From SG8-30 sp963695085 (GTDB lineage: Bacteria; Pseudomonadota; Gammaproteobacteria; Steroidobacterales; Steroidobacteraceae): 64,000 nt of DNA. The stretch's first letter is position 1; each line of letters opens with the position of its first letter. A model generated the notes under the pieces. The model ran no database searches. It saw only the letters and a list, made by a program, of their open reading frames with translations, and was not told the origin of the DNA. The DNA lies in assembly GCA_963695085.1 (NCBI GenBank), contig CAVOFV010000001.1, forward strand, positions 62,001-126,000. The letters run 5' to 3'. Below are positions 1 through 8,270 of this stretch, piece by piece. The translations under genes were made by a program, and so were the position numbers.

Positions 1-2
1 TG

Positions 3-473
3 GTGATTGTGCCGGGCTACGGGCTCGCCGTCGCGCATGCACAGCATGCCGTCCGCGACCTCGCAAACCTCCTGGGCGAGCGAGGCGTCTCGGTCGAATA
101 CGCCATTCACCCGGTGGCGGGACGCATGCCCGGACACATGAACGTGCTGCTCGCCGAGGCGGACGTGCCCTACGACCAGCTCATGGAAATGGACGTCATC
201 AACCCCACGATGGACTCGGTCGACGTCGCGATCGTCATCGGCGCCAACGACGTGGTCAACCCGTCGGCCCGGACCGACCCGACGAGCCCGATTGCCGGCA
301 TGCCGATCATCGATGTCGACCGGGCGCGCAGCGTCATCGTGGTGAAGCGCAGCCTCAGTCCCGGGTTCGCCGGGATTCCGAACCCGCTGTTCGCGGCCAA
401 GAACACGCTCATGATGTACGGCGACGGCCGGGCGGCGATCCTGGAGCTGGTGCAGGCCCTCAAGGAGGCCTAG
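3..473 (+). CDS. pntB: NAD(P) transhydrogenase subunit beta, C-terminal part (5' end outside window)
   Basis: This is the last 156 residues of PntB, the membrane subunit of the proton-translocating transhydrogenase that moves hydride between NADH and NADP+. What remains is the cytosolic NADP-binding domain III. The GYGLAVAHAQ motif, the stretch HPVAGRMPGHMNVLLAEA, the IGANDVVNP segment and the terminal VVKRSLSPGFAGI segment are all typical of that domain. The frame is open to the window edge, so the GTG at position 3 is not a start; the membrane part lies upstream. The stop is followed by about 125 bases without a gene before ccmA. Confidence 0.95.
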   Translation: MIVPGYGLAVAHAQHAVRDLANLLGERGVSVEYAIHPVAGRMPGHMNVLLAEADVPYDQLMEMDVINPTMDSVDVAIVIGANDVVNPSARTDPTSPIAGMPIIDVDRARSVIVVKRSLSPGFAGIPNPLFAAKNTLMMYGDGRAAILELVQALKEA

Positions 474-560
474 CAACGCGGGCCCCGGCAGGGGGCATGC
501 CGCACCGCGGAAATCCACTATTTCGGAGCGGTCTGCCGCGCTAATGTGGCCGCAGGGGTC

Positions 561-569
561 TGGTATAGT
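561..569 (+). promoter_or_regulatory. Putative extended -10 promoter element for the ccm operon
   Basis: TGGTATAGT is an extended -10 (TGn followed by TATAGT) 31 bases before the ccmA start. No convincing -35 hexamer lies 16-18 bases upstream, which is usual for extended -10 promoters. It is the only good candidate between pntB and ccmA. Confidence 0.45.
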
Positions 570-600
570 GCGCGGCCTTTAGCAGGGGAGACCAGGGGGC

Positions 601-1233
601 TTGAACGCTCTGAATCCAGAGGGCCTTTCGGCGCGCGGCATCCAGGTATGGCGCGGCGACCGTCACGTGCTGCGGAACGTCGCCATAGACGTCCTGCAGG
701 GCGAGGTCGTGCACGTCTCCGGGCCGAACGGTACCGGCAAGACGACCCTGCTGAGGGTGCTGGCCGGGCTGCTGCCGGCGGAAGAGGGCACGGTCGGCTG
801 GCGCGGTAGGCCGATTGACGGCCAGCGTGATGAGTTCAACGCGGAATTCGTGTACGTCGGCCACGAGAATGCCCTCAAGGGCGACCTGACCGCTTTCGAG
901 AACCTGCATTACGGCGTCGGCATCCGGCGCCACCTGCCGGCCGCGGAGATCGAGGCGACCCTCGACCTGCTTGGCATCCTGCGTTGCCGGGACCTGCCGG
1001 CCCGCGTGCTGTCGGCGGGCCAGCGGCGGCGCCTTGCAATGTCGCGCGTGCTGCTGCTCGGCGCCACGCTGTGGGTGCTCGACGAGCCGTTCACGAACCT
1101 CGACGTCGCCGGCGTGGCGCTCATTTCCAGGTTGATCGGCGAGCACACCGGCCGCGGCGGCATGGCCGTGCTGGCGGCCCACCAGGGTCTCGACATCCCG
1201 GGCGTCCAGGCCAGGATTTCGGAGCTCAGCTGA
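601..1233 (+). CDS. ccmA: Cytochrome c biogenesis ATP-binding protein CcmA
   Basis: CcmA is the ATPase of the CcmABCD complex that releases haem-loaded CcmE in system I cytochrome c maturation. The 210-residue protein has the Walker A motif GPNGTGKTT at residues 41-49, the ABC signature LSAGQ at 137-141 and Walker B LWVLDEP at 157-163, and is of normal family length. The start is a TTG preceded by a purine-rich AGGGGG a few bases upstream; no ATG or GTG fits better. Its TGA shares one base with the ccmB ATG (TGATG), so the two are translationally coupled. It is the first gene of a nine-gene ccm operon. Confidence 0.95.
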   Translation: MNALNPEGLSARGIQVWRGDRHVLRNVAIDVLQGEVVHVSGPNGTGKTTLLRVLAGLLPAEEGTVGWRGRPIDGQRDEFNAEFVYVGHENALKGDLTAFENLHYGVGIRRHLPAAEIEATLDLLGILRCRDLPARVLSAGQRRRLAMSRVLLLGATLWVLDEPFTNLDVAGVALISRLIGEHTGRGGMAVLAAHQGLDIPGVQARISELS

Positions 1234-1916
1234 TGCAGCAAACAGGCCTGTTGCGCGCGGGCGCCCTGTTGTATTCGCGGGACCTGAAACTCGCGTTCCG
1301 GCGCTGGGAACAGTTGACGCAGCCAGTTGTCTTCTTCCTGATGGTCACCACGCTGTTCCCGCTCGCCCTCAGCCCGGAGCTCAGCCAGCTGCGCCAGGTC
1401 GCGGCCGGCGTCGTCTGGGTCGCGGCCCTGCTGTCGGCGCTGCTGGCGCTCGAGTTCATGTTCCGGTCAGACTACGAGGACGGCACCCTCGAGCAGCTGG
1501 TGCTGAGCGGTCAGCCGCTGTGGTGGCTGGCCATGGTCAAGGCAGTCGCGCACTGGACGGTCAGCGGGCTGCCGCTGGTGCTGGTGTCGCCGCTGGTCGC
1601 GGCATCCCTGTCGGTGCCGGCCCACGCGCAGTGGACCGTGCTGGCCTCGCTGGCGCTTGGCACGGGCATCCTGAGCTTTCTGGGCGCGGTCGGCGCGGCC
1701 CTGACCCTGGGCGTACGCCGGGGCAGCGTCCTGCTGTCGCTGCTGGTGCTGCCGCTGACCATGCCGGCGCTCATCTTCGGCGCGCGCGCCGTGGACATGT
1801 CTATCATGGGCGACAGCGCCCGCGGTCCGTTGCTGCTGCTGACCGCGATGTTGATCCTGAGCCTTTCACTTGGGCCCTTCGCCACTGCGGCGGGGCTCAA
1901 GGTGAGCATGGAGTAG
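1233..1916 (+). CDS. ccmB: Haem exporter permease CcmB
   Basis: CcmB is the membrane partner of CcmA. The product of 227 residues begins MQQTGLLRAGALLYSRDLKL and is hydrophobic, with about six membrane segments. The segments RRWEQLTQPVVFFL and FRSDYEDGTLEQLVLSGQP match the CcmB family. The frame is open further upstream across ccmA, but the ATG that overlaps the ccmA stop gives the family's usual length. The gene ends six bases before ccmC. Confidence 0.94.
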   Translation: MQQTGLLRAGALLYSRDLKLAFRRWEQLTQPVVFFLMVTTLFPLALSPELSQLRQVAAGVVWVAALLSALLALEFMFRSDYEDGTLEQLVLSGQPLWWLAMVKAVAHWTVSGLPLVLVSPLVAASLSVPAHAQWTVLASLALGTGILSFLGAVGAALTLGVRRGSVLLSLLVLPLTMPALIFGARAVDMSIMGDSARGPLLLLTAMLILSLSLGPFATAAGLKVSME

Positions 1917-1922
1917 AGACCG

Positions 1923-2657
1923 ATGTGGACCTGGTTCCATAAGATGGGGTCGCCGCCGCATGCCTACCGGATTGCGGCGCGCCTCACGCCGTGGCTGGCC
2001 TGGCCGGCCGGCGTGCTGATCGTGACCGCCCTGTACGGCGGCCTGGTCATGGCGCCCGCCGACGCCCAGCAGGGCGAGGGTTTCCGGATGCTGTACGTGC
2101 ACGCGCCCAGCGCGTGGATGTCCATGTTCATCTACGGGAACATGGCCATTGCGGCCGCCGTCGGGCTCATCTGGCGCATCAAGCTGGCGCACGCCATCGC
2201 CGCGGCCTCGGCGCCGGTCGGCGCCTGGTTCACGTTCGCCGCGCTGGCGACCGGCTCGCTGTGGGGCAAGCCGATGTGGGGCACCTGGTGGGTCTGGGAC
2301 GCGCGCCTGACGTCCGAACTGATCCTGCTGTTCCTGTACCTCGGCTACATGGCGCTGCGCACCTCCATTGAGGAACCGCAGCGTGCCGACCGGGCCAGCG
2401 CCGTGCTCGCCGTGGTCGGCGTCGTCAACCTGCCGATCATCCACTACTCGGTGTACTGGTGGAACACGCTGCACCAGGGCGCCACGATCACCAAGCTTGG
2501 CAAGCCATCCATCACCGGCGACATGCTGTGGCCGCTGCTGGTGATGATCCTCGGCTTCACGGTGTACTTCGGCGCGGTGCTGTGTGTGCGTCTGCGCGCG
2601 GAGATCATCAAGCGCGAGCGCAACGCCGTATGGCTCAGGGAGGAACTCGCGCAATGA
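1923..2657 (+). CDS. ccmC: Haem exporter protein CcmC
   Basis: CcmC loads haem onto the CcmE chaperone at the periplasmic face of the inner membrane. The 244-residue protein has about six membrane helices and the tryptophan-rich haem-handling loop WWVWDAR at residues 122-128. Histidines in LYVHAPSAW (His60) and in the IIHYSVYWWNTLHQG segment are the expected axial ligands. The start ATG has a GGAGTAGAGACCG stretch before it. The stop overlaps the ccmD start as ATGA. Confidence 0.95.
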   Translation: MWTWFHKMGSPPHAYRIAARLTPWLAWPAGVLIVTALYGGLVMAPADAQQGEGFRMLYVHAPSAWMSMFIYGNMAIAAAVGLIWRIKLAHAIAAASAPVGAWFTFAALATGSLWGKPMWGTWWVWDARLTSELILLFLYLGYMALRTSIEEPQRADRASAVLAVVGVVNLPIIHYSVYWWNTLHQGATITKLGKPSITGDMLWPLLVMILGFTVYFGAVLCVRLRAEIIKRERNAVWLREELAQ

Positions 2658-2824
2658 ACATTCCCGACTTCCTGCTGATGGGCGGGCACGGCGCCTATCT
2701 GTGGCCGGCCTTTGGCCTGACCCTGTTCGTCTTGATCTTCAACATTTGGAACGCGCGCCACGCACTGTCGGAGGCGCGCCGCGCCGCCGTGCGGCGCCTG
2801 CAGATGGAGGACAGCCGCTCATGA
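2654..2824 (+). CDS. ccmD: Haem exporter protein CcmD
   Basis: This 56-residue single-pass membrane protein belongs to the CcmABCD release complex. It begins MNIPDFLLMGGHGAYLWPAF; the GHGAYLWPAF stretch followed by one helix and a basic, charged tail is the CcmD signature. The ATG overlaps the ccmC stop by four bases (ATGA) and its own stop overlaps the ccmE start in the same way. CcmD genes are often missed because of their size; position between ccmC and ccmE makes the call secure. Confidence 0.93.
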   Translation: MNIPDFLLMGGHGAYLWPAFGLTLFVLIFNIWNARHALSEARRAAVRRLQMEDSRS

Positions 2825-3261
2825 CTCCCCGCCGCAAGCGAATGATCGCAGTCGCCGCTATCGTGGTCGGCGTCGGTGCCGCGACCGCCGTGGCCCTGCA
2901 AGCCTTCCAGGAGAACCTGCTGTACTTCTACAGCCCCAGCCAGGTGACCGCCGGCGAAGTGCCCAGCGGGCGCGCCTTCCGGCTCGGCGGGCTGGTCACG
3001 GACGGCAGTGTGCAGCGCACCGCCGGCAGCATCGAGATCCACTTCGTGGTCACGGACAACGCCAAGTCCATTCCGGTCCGCTACTCGGGCCTGCTTCCCG
3101 ACCTGTTCAAGGAAGGGAAGGGCGTGATCGCGCACGGCCGCATGGATGACGGGGGCGTATTCATCGCCGACCAGGTGCTGGCCAAGCACGATGAAAACTA
3201 CATGCCCCCCGAAGTCGCCGACTCGCTGCACGAGATGCCCGCCGAAGGAGGCCAGTCGTGA
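2821..3261 (+). CDS. ccmE: Cytochrome c maturation haem chaperone CcmE
   Basis: CcmE binds haem covalently in the periplasm and passes it to CcmF/H. The product has 146 residues with an N-terminal membrane anchor (about residues 8-28) and an OB-fold domain. The haem-binding motif HDENYMPPE starts at residue 123, giving the covalent His123 and the axial-ligand Tyr127. The start ATG overlaps the ccmD stop (ATGA); the open frame upstream is antisense-free overlap with ccmD and not used. The stop overlaps ccmF as GTGA. Confidence 0.96.
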   Translation: MTPRRKRMIAVAAIVVGVGAATAVALQAFQENLLYFYSPSQVTAGEVPSGRAFRLGGLVTDGSVQRTAGSIEIHFVVTDNAKSIPVRYSGLLPDLFKEGKGVIAHGRMDDGGVFIADQVLAKHDENYMPPEVADSLHEMPAEGGQS

Positions 3262-5219
3262 CACCGGAACTTGGCCACTTCGCGCTCGTGCTGGCCCTGC
3301 TGCTGGCCGGCGCCCAGGCGTTATTCGGCCTGTCGGGAGCGAGTCGCGGCAACGTTGCGTGGATGCGCACCGTGCCGACCGCCGTGACCGGGCAGTTCGT
3401 CATGCTGGCGCTCGCCTTCGGCCTGCTGATCTGGTCTTTCCTGCAGTTCGATTTCTCGGTGCGCTACGTGGCGATGCAATCCAACTCGTTGCTGCCGACG
3501 GTCTTTCGCGTCGCGGCGGCGTGGGGCGGCCACGAGGGCTCGCTGCTGCTGTGGGGCCTGATGCTGGCGGGCTGGTCGACGGCGGTGGCCTGGGCGACCC
3601 GCAACATGCCGCTGCCCTTCAGGAGCCGCGTGCTGGGCGTGCTTGGACTCGTCAGCGTCGGATTCCTGCTGTTCATGCTGGCGACCTCGAACCCGTTCGA
3701 GCGACTGATGCCGGCGGCCGCCGACGGCAACGACCTCAACCCGCTGCTGCAGGATTTCGCGCTGATCATCCACCCACCGATGCTGTATCTCGGCTACGTC
3801 GGGTTTTCGGTGGCCTTCGCATTCGCCTGCGCGGCGCTGATCGAGGGACGTACGGACGTCGCCTGGACGCGATGGGCGAGGCCATGGACCCTGGGCGCCT
3901 GGCTGTGCCTGACCATCGGCATTGCGCTGGGCAGCTGGTGGGCCTACTACGAGCTGGGCTGGGGCGGCTACTGGTTCTGGGACCCGGTCGAGAACGCGTC
4001 CTTCATGCCATGGCTGGCCGGCACGGCCCTGATCCATTCGCTGGCGGTCACGGAGAAGCGTGGCCTGTTCAAGAGCTGGACCGTGCTGCTGGCCGTGTCT
4101 GCATTTTCCCTCAGTCTGCTGGGGACGTTCCTGGTCCGCTCGGGCGTGCTGGTCTCCGTGCACGCCTTCGCAACCGACCCGTCGCGCGGCCTGTTCATCC
4201 TGGCCTTCCTGGTGGCGGTGATCGGCGGCGCGCTGGCGCTGTACGCCTGGCGCGCGCCCCTGCTCAAGTCCGAGGCCGGCTTCGAGCCCTTGTCCCGCGA
4301 GGCGTTCCTGCTGTTTAACAATGCGCTGCTGATGGCGGCGCTGGCGCTGATCCTGCTCGGCACGCTGTACCCGCTGTTCATGGACGCGCTCGAGCTCGGC
4401 AAGATCTCGGTCGGCCCGCCGTACTTCAATGCGGTGTTCATGATCCCGACGCTGCCGCTCGTGTTCCTGATGGCGATCGGGATGCATGCGGTATGGAAGC
4501 GCAGCCGGCTGGGGCCGACCCAGAAACCGCTGTTCGTACTGTTTGGACTGGCTGCCGTGGCAGCCGTGCTGGTATGCATATTCGCCTACGGCGAATTCCA
4601 CTTCATGGGCGCCGTCGGCTTCTGCCTCGGATTCTGGGTCCTGGCGTCCTCGCTGCTCGAGGTCTGGGGCCGCCGGCAGTCGCTGCGGTCCCTGCCGGCC
4701 GGGTTCATCGGCATGACCATTGCGCATTTCGGCGTTGGCCTGTTCGTGCTGGGGATCACCGGGGTCGAGTCCTACAAGATCGAAAAAGACCTGGCCCTCG
4801 GCAGCGGCGAAACCACCACGATTGCGGACTACTCGTTCCGCTTCGAGGGTACGCAACAGGTACAGGGTCCAAATTACCAGGCCATCGAGGGCACGGTCGT
4901 GCTCGGCCGTGCCGGCCGCGACTTCGCGACGATGAAGCCGCAGAAGCGCTTCTACGCGTCGGGCGGGAATCCGATGACGGAGGCTGGCATCCACGTCACG
5001 CCGCTGCGCGACCTGTTCGTCGCGCTGGGAGACGACCTGGGCGAAGGCAAGTGGAGCCTGCGCGTGCAGTATAAGCCGTTGATCCGCTACATCTGGATCG
5101 GCGCCTTGTTCATGGCGATCGGCGCGTTTGTCTCAGTGGCCGACCGGCGCTACCGTGCGCGGGCCGCGGCGAGGGTGCCGGTGGGCGCTGACGGAGCGGC
5201 CGGGGAGGCCACGCCATGA
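3258..5219 (+). CDS. ccmF: Cytochrome c haem lyase subunit CcmF
   Basis: CcmF is the large membrane subunit of the haem ligation complex and reduces haem before its attachment to apocytochrome. The 653-residue protein has many membrane helices and the WWD loop at about residues 228-250, visible as ELGWGGYWFWDPVENASF. The length agrees with the family (about 640-670). The start is a GTG embedded in the ccmE stop (GTGA) and the stop is embedded in the ccmG start (ATGA). Confidence 0.96.
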   Translation: MTPELGHFALVLALLLAGAQALFGLSGASRGNVAWMRTVPTAVTGQFVMLALAFGLLIWSFLQFDFSVRYVAMQSNSLLPTVFRVAAAWGGHEGSLLLWGLMLAGWSTAVAWATRNMPLPFRSRVLGVLGLVSVGFLLFMLATSNPFERLMPAAADGNDLNPLLQDFALIIHPPMLYLGYVGFSVAFAFACAALIEGRTDVAWTRWARPWTLGAWLCLTIGIALGSWWAYYELGWGGYWFWDPVENASFMPWLAGTALIHSLAVTEKRGLFKSWTVLLAVSAFSLSLLGTFLVRSGVLVSVHAFATDPSRGLFILAFLVAVIGGALALYAWRAPLLKSEAGFEPLSREAFLLFNNALLMAALALILLGTLYPLFMDALELGKISVGPPYFNAVFMIPTLPLVFLMAIGMHAVWKRSRLGPTQKPLFVLFGLAAVAAVLVCIFAYGEFHFMGAVGFCLGFWVLASSLLEVWGRRQSLRSLPAGFIGMTIAHFGVGLFVLGITGVESYKIEKDLALGSGETTTIADYSFRFEGTQQVQGPNYQAIEGTVVLGRAGRDFATMKPQKRFYASGGNPMTEAGIHVTPLRDLFVALGDDLGEGKWSLRVQYKPLIRYIWIGALFMAIGAFVSVADRRYRARAAARVPVGADGAAGEATP

Positions 5220-5755
5220 AGGCGACGCTTCGTTTCCTGATCCCGGCGGGCCTGTTCGCAATTCTGGTCGGCTTCTTCGCGGTCGGCCTGCAGAAGGACC
5301 CGTCGCTCGTGCCATCGCCGTTGATCGGCAAGCCGGCGCCGCAATTCACGCTCGAGGACCTGAGCGATGCCACGCGGACGGTCAGTTCGGAGGACTTGCA
5401 GGGCCGCATGCACCTGGTCAACGTGTGGGGCACCTGGTGCGGCGGTTGCCGGCAGGAGCACGACATGCTGCTGCAGATCGCCTCGTCCGGCGTCATCCCC
5501 ATCATCGGGCTGAACTGGAAGGACAACCGCGACCAGGCGATGCAGTGGTTGTCGCAGCTGGGCAACCCCTACGAGCGGACCGCCTTCGATCCCGAGGGCC
5601 AGGTGGCTATCGACTGGGGTGTGTACGGGGCGCCCGAGACTTTCCTGGTCGGCGCGGACGGGACCGTCCTCGCCAAGCGCATCGGTCCGATGACGGCCGC
5701 CGCGTGGCAGCAGCAGTTCCTGCCCCTGATCAACGGCACCGGAGAGCAGTCATGA
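5216..5755 (+). CDS. ccmG: Thiol:disulfide interchange protein CcmG (DsbE)
   Basis: CcmG is a membrane-anchored periplasmic thioredoxin-like protein that keeps the CXXCH cysteines of apocytochrome c reduced. It has 179 residues: an N-terminal anchor (about 7-25), then the thioredoxin fold. The active site is WCGGC at residues 74-78 (Cys75, Cys78). The cis-proline loop GVYGAPETF at 135-143 is the classical CcmG signature. The CGGC dipeptide is unusual, since CcmG proteins more often carry a proline between the cysteines. It overlaps ccmF and ccmH by four bases each. Confidence 0.94.
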   Translation: MKATLRFLIPAGLFAILVGFFAVGLQKDPSLVPSPLIGKPAPQFTLEDLSDATRTVSSEDLQGRMHLVNVWGTWCGGCRQEHDMLLQIASSGVIPIIGLNWKDNRDQAMQWLSQLGNPYERTAFDPEGQVAIDWGVYGAPETFLVGADGTVLAKRIGPMTAAAWQQQFLPLINGTGEQS

Positions 5756-6195
5756 TGCGCGCGTTGCTTCTCGGCCTGCTGCTGGCCTGGGCGGGAACGG
5801 CCACCGCCATCGAGGCCGAACAGGCTTTCGGCGATCCTGCGCTGCAGGCGCGTTACGAAAAGCTGACCCGCGAGCTTCGCTGCCTCGTTTGCCAGAACCA
5901 GACCATCGCCGATTCAAATGCAGGACTCGCGGTGGACCTGCGCCGCGAGGTGCGCGAGCTGATGGAGTCCGGCAAGAGCGACGATGAGATCCACACCTTC
6001 CTGACCGACCGCTACGGCGACTTCGTGCTGTACCAGCCACCGGTCAAGCCGCGCACCTACCTGCTGTGGGCGGCGCCCGCGCTGCTGGTACTCGGCGGCC
6101 TCGGCGCAGCATTGCTGGTCATCGTGCGGCGTGCGCGCGTGGCCCGCGACAATCCGGCAACCCTCGACTCCAATTCCGATCCGGAGCTACCGTGA
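5752..6195 (+). CDS. ccmH: Cytochrome c-type biogenesis protein CcmH
   Basis: CcmH works with CcmF and CcmG to reduce apocytochrome thiols. The 147-residue product has a signal peptide (about 1-19), the redox motif LRCLVCQNQ at residues 42-50 (Cys44, Cys47) and one membrane helix near residues 103-125, the usual short form of the protein. The frame is open far upstream, but the ATG that overlaps the ccmG stop (ATGA) is followed directly by the signal peptide. The stop overlaps the ccmI start as GTGA. Confidence 0.95.
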   Translation: MMRALLLGLLLAWAGTATAIEAEQAFGDPALQARYEKLTRELRCLVCQNQTIADSNAGLAVDLRREVRELMESGKSDDEIHTFLTDRYGDFVLYQPPVKPRTYLLWAAPALLVLGGLGAALLVIVRRARVARDNPATLDSNSDPELP

Positions 6196-7322
6196 CCGTT
6201 TTCCTCGTCTTCGCAGTGCTGCTGGCGGCACTGGTCATTGCCTCACTCGGCTGGTCCCTGATGCGCCCGCGCCCCGATGAAGATGGCCGGCAGGTGGCGC
6301 CGTCGAGGACCACCGCAGGCATCGTGGCGGTCATCATCCCGCTGGCGGCCTTCGCGCTGTATTTCACGTGGAGCGACTGGAACTGGGACGATGCCGGCGC
6401 CGACCACGCCTCGAATCCAGACGCATCGATGGCGCAGATGGCCCGCCAGCTCGAGGCACGTCTGCAGCGTGAGCAGGGCGACGCGGAGGGCTGGAAGCTG
6501 CTTGGCCGTACCTGGGTGGTGGCCGGAAACTACCCGGAGGCGGTCCAGGCCTACAAGCAGGCCTACACGCTCACCAGCGGGAAGGACACGGATGCGATGC
6601 TCGGCTATGCCGAGGCACGCGTACTGGTGGACGAGTCGGAATTCGAGGGCGAGGCCGGCCAGCTCTTCGAGCGGGCCGTTGCGGCCGGGGCATCCGACCC
6701 ACGGGCCCTGTGGTACTCGGGGGTGGCGGCCTATCGCCGCGACGACCTGGCAACTGCGCGTGGGCGATGGTCCGAGCTCAAGAGCCTCGGCGCACCGCCG
6801 GAAATCACCGAGATCATCGACGCGCGCATCGCGGAAATAGACAAGTCACTGGGTACCAGCCGTCCCGACGGCGCAATGCCGGCCGTGAGCCGCGCGGCTC
6901 CCGAGGCAGTGGCGGCCACGCCGCCCACCGCCCCGGATGCAGGAAGCCAGGCGCCGGCCGGTGTCAGTGAAGCAGCGGCCGCCGGCGGCATCCCGCTGCG
7001 CGTGTCGATCACGCCGGCGCTGGCCAGCCGCGTGCCGCCCGGTGCGACGATATTCGTGTTTGCCAACAACCCGGCTGGCGGACCGCCACTCGCTGCAGCA
7101 CGCCGGCAGGGCGGCCAGCTGCCGCTCGACATCACGTTGTCCGATGCCGATGCCATGATCGCCGGCACCTCGCTGGCGCAGACCGACGCGCTGCGGCTTG
7201 TCGCGCGCGTGTCCATGACCGGCCGGCCGATCGCATCGGCGGGCGACCTGTTCGGCGAGGTTCGCTATGATCCCAGGTCGAAAGGCCGGATCACGCTGAC
7301 CATCGACCGCGTCGTCGAATAG
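6192..7322 (+). CDS. ccmI: Cytochrome c-type biogenesis protein CcmI (TPR chaperone)
   Basis: CcmI holds the C-terminus of apocytochrome c for the haem lyase. The 376-residue protein has two N-terminal membrane helices (about 3-22 and 43-60), a periplasmic TPR region (about 80-215) and a C-terminal beta domain from about residue 270. That domain shows the family pattern FVFANNPAGGPPLAAARR and GDLFGEVRYDP. A proline- and alanine-rich linker joins the parts. The start is GTG inside the ccmH stop (GTGA). It closes the ccm operon; the next gene begins 50 bases on. Confidence 0.9.
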   Translation: MTVFLVFAVLLAALVIASLGWSLMRPRPDEDGRQVAPSRTTAGIVAVIIPLAAFALYFTWSDWNWDDAGADHASNPDASMAQMARQLEARLQREQGDAEGWKLLGRTWVVAGNYPEAVQAYKQAYTLTSGKDTDAMLGYAEARVLVDESEFEGEAGQLFERAVAAGASDPRALWYSGVAAYRRDDLATARGRWSELKSLGAPPEITEIIDARIAEIDKSLGTSRPDGAMPAVSRAAPEAVAATPPTAPDAGSQAPAGVSEAAAAGGIPLRVSITPALASRVPPGATIFVFANNPAGGPPLAAARRQGGQLPLDITLSDADAMIAGTSLAQTDALRLVARVSMTGRPIASAGDLFGEVRYDPRSKGRITLTIDRVVE

Positions 7323-7372
7323 CGACGGCGCCGGGGGAGGTCTGCCGGCCCGCCCCCGCAGGACGAGGCAGC

Positions 7373-8269
7373 ATGGAACGAGCCGCGGTCAGCTACAAGT
7401 TCGAGCGTGCGCCGTCCGCGATGCGCTATTACCCGCGCGCCTTGTTCGGGCGCCGCGTCGCGACGCTGCCGCCGGGCGTGACCCTGCCGAGGCTGGAAAG
7501 TGAAGTCGCGTCGCTGCGCATCAGGGCGCGGCACTTGGCGCGGTACCGGGCCATCTGCGGTTTTGCGGATGACGGGCAACTGCCGGTCACCTATCCGCAC
7601 GTGCTGGCGGCGCCCCTGCAGACGGCCCTCGCGACACACGCCCGCTTCGAGTTGCGGCTCATGGGGCTCATCCACGTCGCCAACGAAATCCGGGCGCTGA
7701 GGCCACTGCCGGCTGCAGGCAGCTACCGTCTCGGTTGCTGGATCGAGGGGCACCGGGATACGGACCGCGGGCAGGAGGTCGACCTGCACACGTGGCTGTC
7801 GGACGCGGCGGGCGTGGCCTGGACGGAGCGGTGTACGCTGCTGGCGAGGGGCACGACCCGGCGCGCGGGCACCACACGCAGCGCGCGCGCGCTGCTGATG
7901 GTGCCAAAGCCGGATGACGATGTAACGCCTGTGTCCGTCACCTTTGCGGCGGACCGAGCGGCCGGCCGTCGTTACGGGCTCGTGTCATGGGACCTGAACC
8001 CGATCCACCTTGCCAACTGGAGTGCACGGCGCTACGGATTTGACCGCGCGGTCGCTCACGGCATGTGGTCCATGGCGCGGACGCTGGCGAGCCTCGGTCC
8101 CGAGCTGTCGGTCGTGCCGCGACGTATCGAGGTGCATTTCAAGCTGCCGCTCTACCTGCCCGGCACCGGGATGGTGTCGCACTGGCAGGAACCGGGCCTT
8201 TGGCAGTTCGTCGTCCGCGACGGTCAGGCGCAGCGCCCGCATCTGGCAGGGTTGGCGGAGCCGCTTTGA
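7373..8269 (+). CDS. MaoC-like hot-dog acyl dehydratase
   Basis: The 298-residue product looks like a double hot-dog R-specific enoyl-CoA hydratase or dehydratase of the MaoC family. The C-terminal half carries the hydratase-2 signature WDLNPIHLANWSA near residue 205, with the Asp/His pair in DLNPIH, followed by GFDRAVAHGM. The usual glycine before the aspartate is tryptophan here. GAGGCAGC precedes the ATG. It is followed two bases later by a carrier gene, suggesting co-transcription. The substrate cannot be read from the sequence; fatty acyl-CoA is likely given the lipid genes in the window. Confidence 0.82.
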   Translation: MERAAVSYKFERAPSAMRYYPRALFGRRVATLPPGVTLPRLESEVASLRIRARHLARYRAICGFADDGQLPVTYPHVLAAPLQTALATHARFELRLMGLIHVANEIRALRPLPAAGSYRLGCWIEGHRDTDRGQEVDLHTWLSDAAGVAWTERCTLLARGTTRRAGTTRSARALLMVPKPDDDVTPVSVTFAADRAAGRRYGLVSWDLNPIHLANWSARRYGFDRAVAHGMWSMARTLASLGPELSVVPRRIEVHFKLPLYLPGTGMVSHWQEPGLWQFVVRDGQAQRPHLAGLAEPL

Positions 8270-8270
8270 C

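Noticed and set aside
3321..4994. 557-residue open frame on the minus strand antisense to ccmF
   Set aside because: It is an overlap caused by high GC at third positions; composition is Arg/Gln/His-rich, with no domain and no ribosome site.
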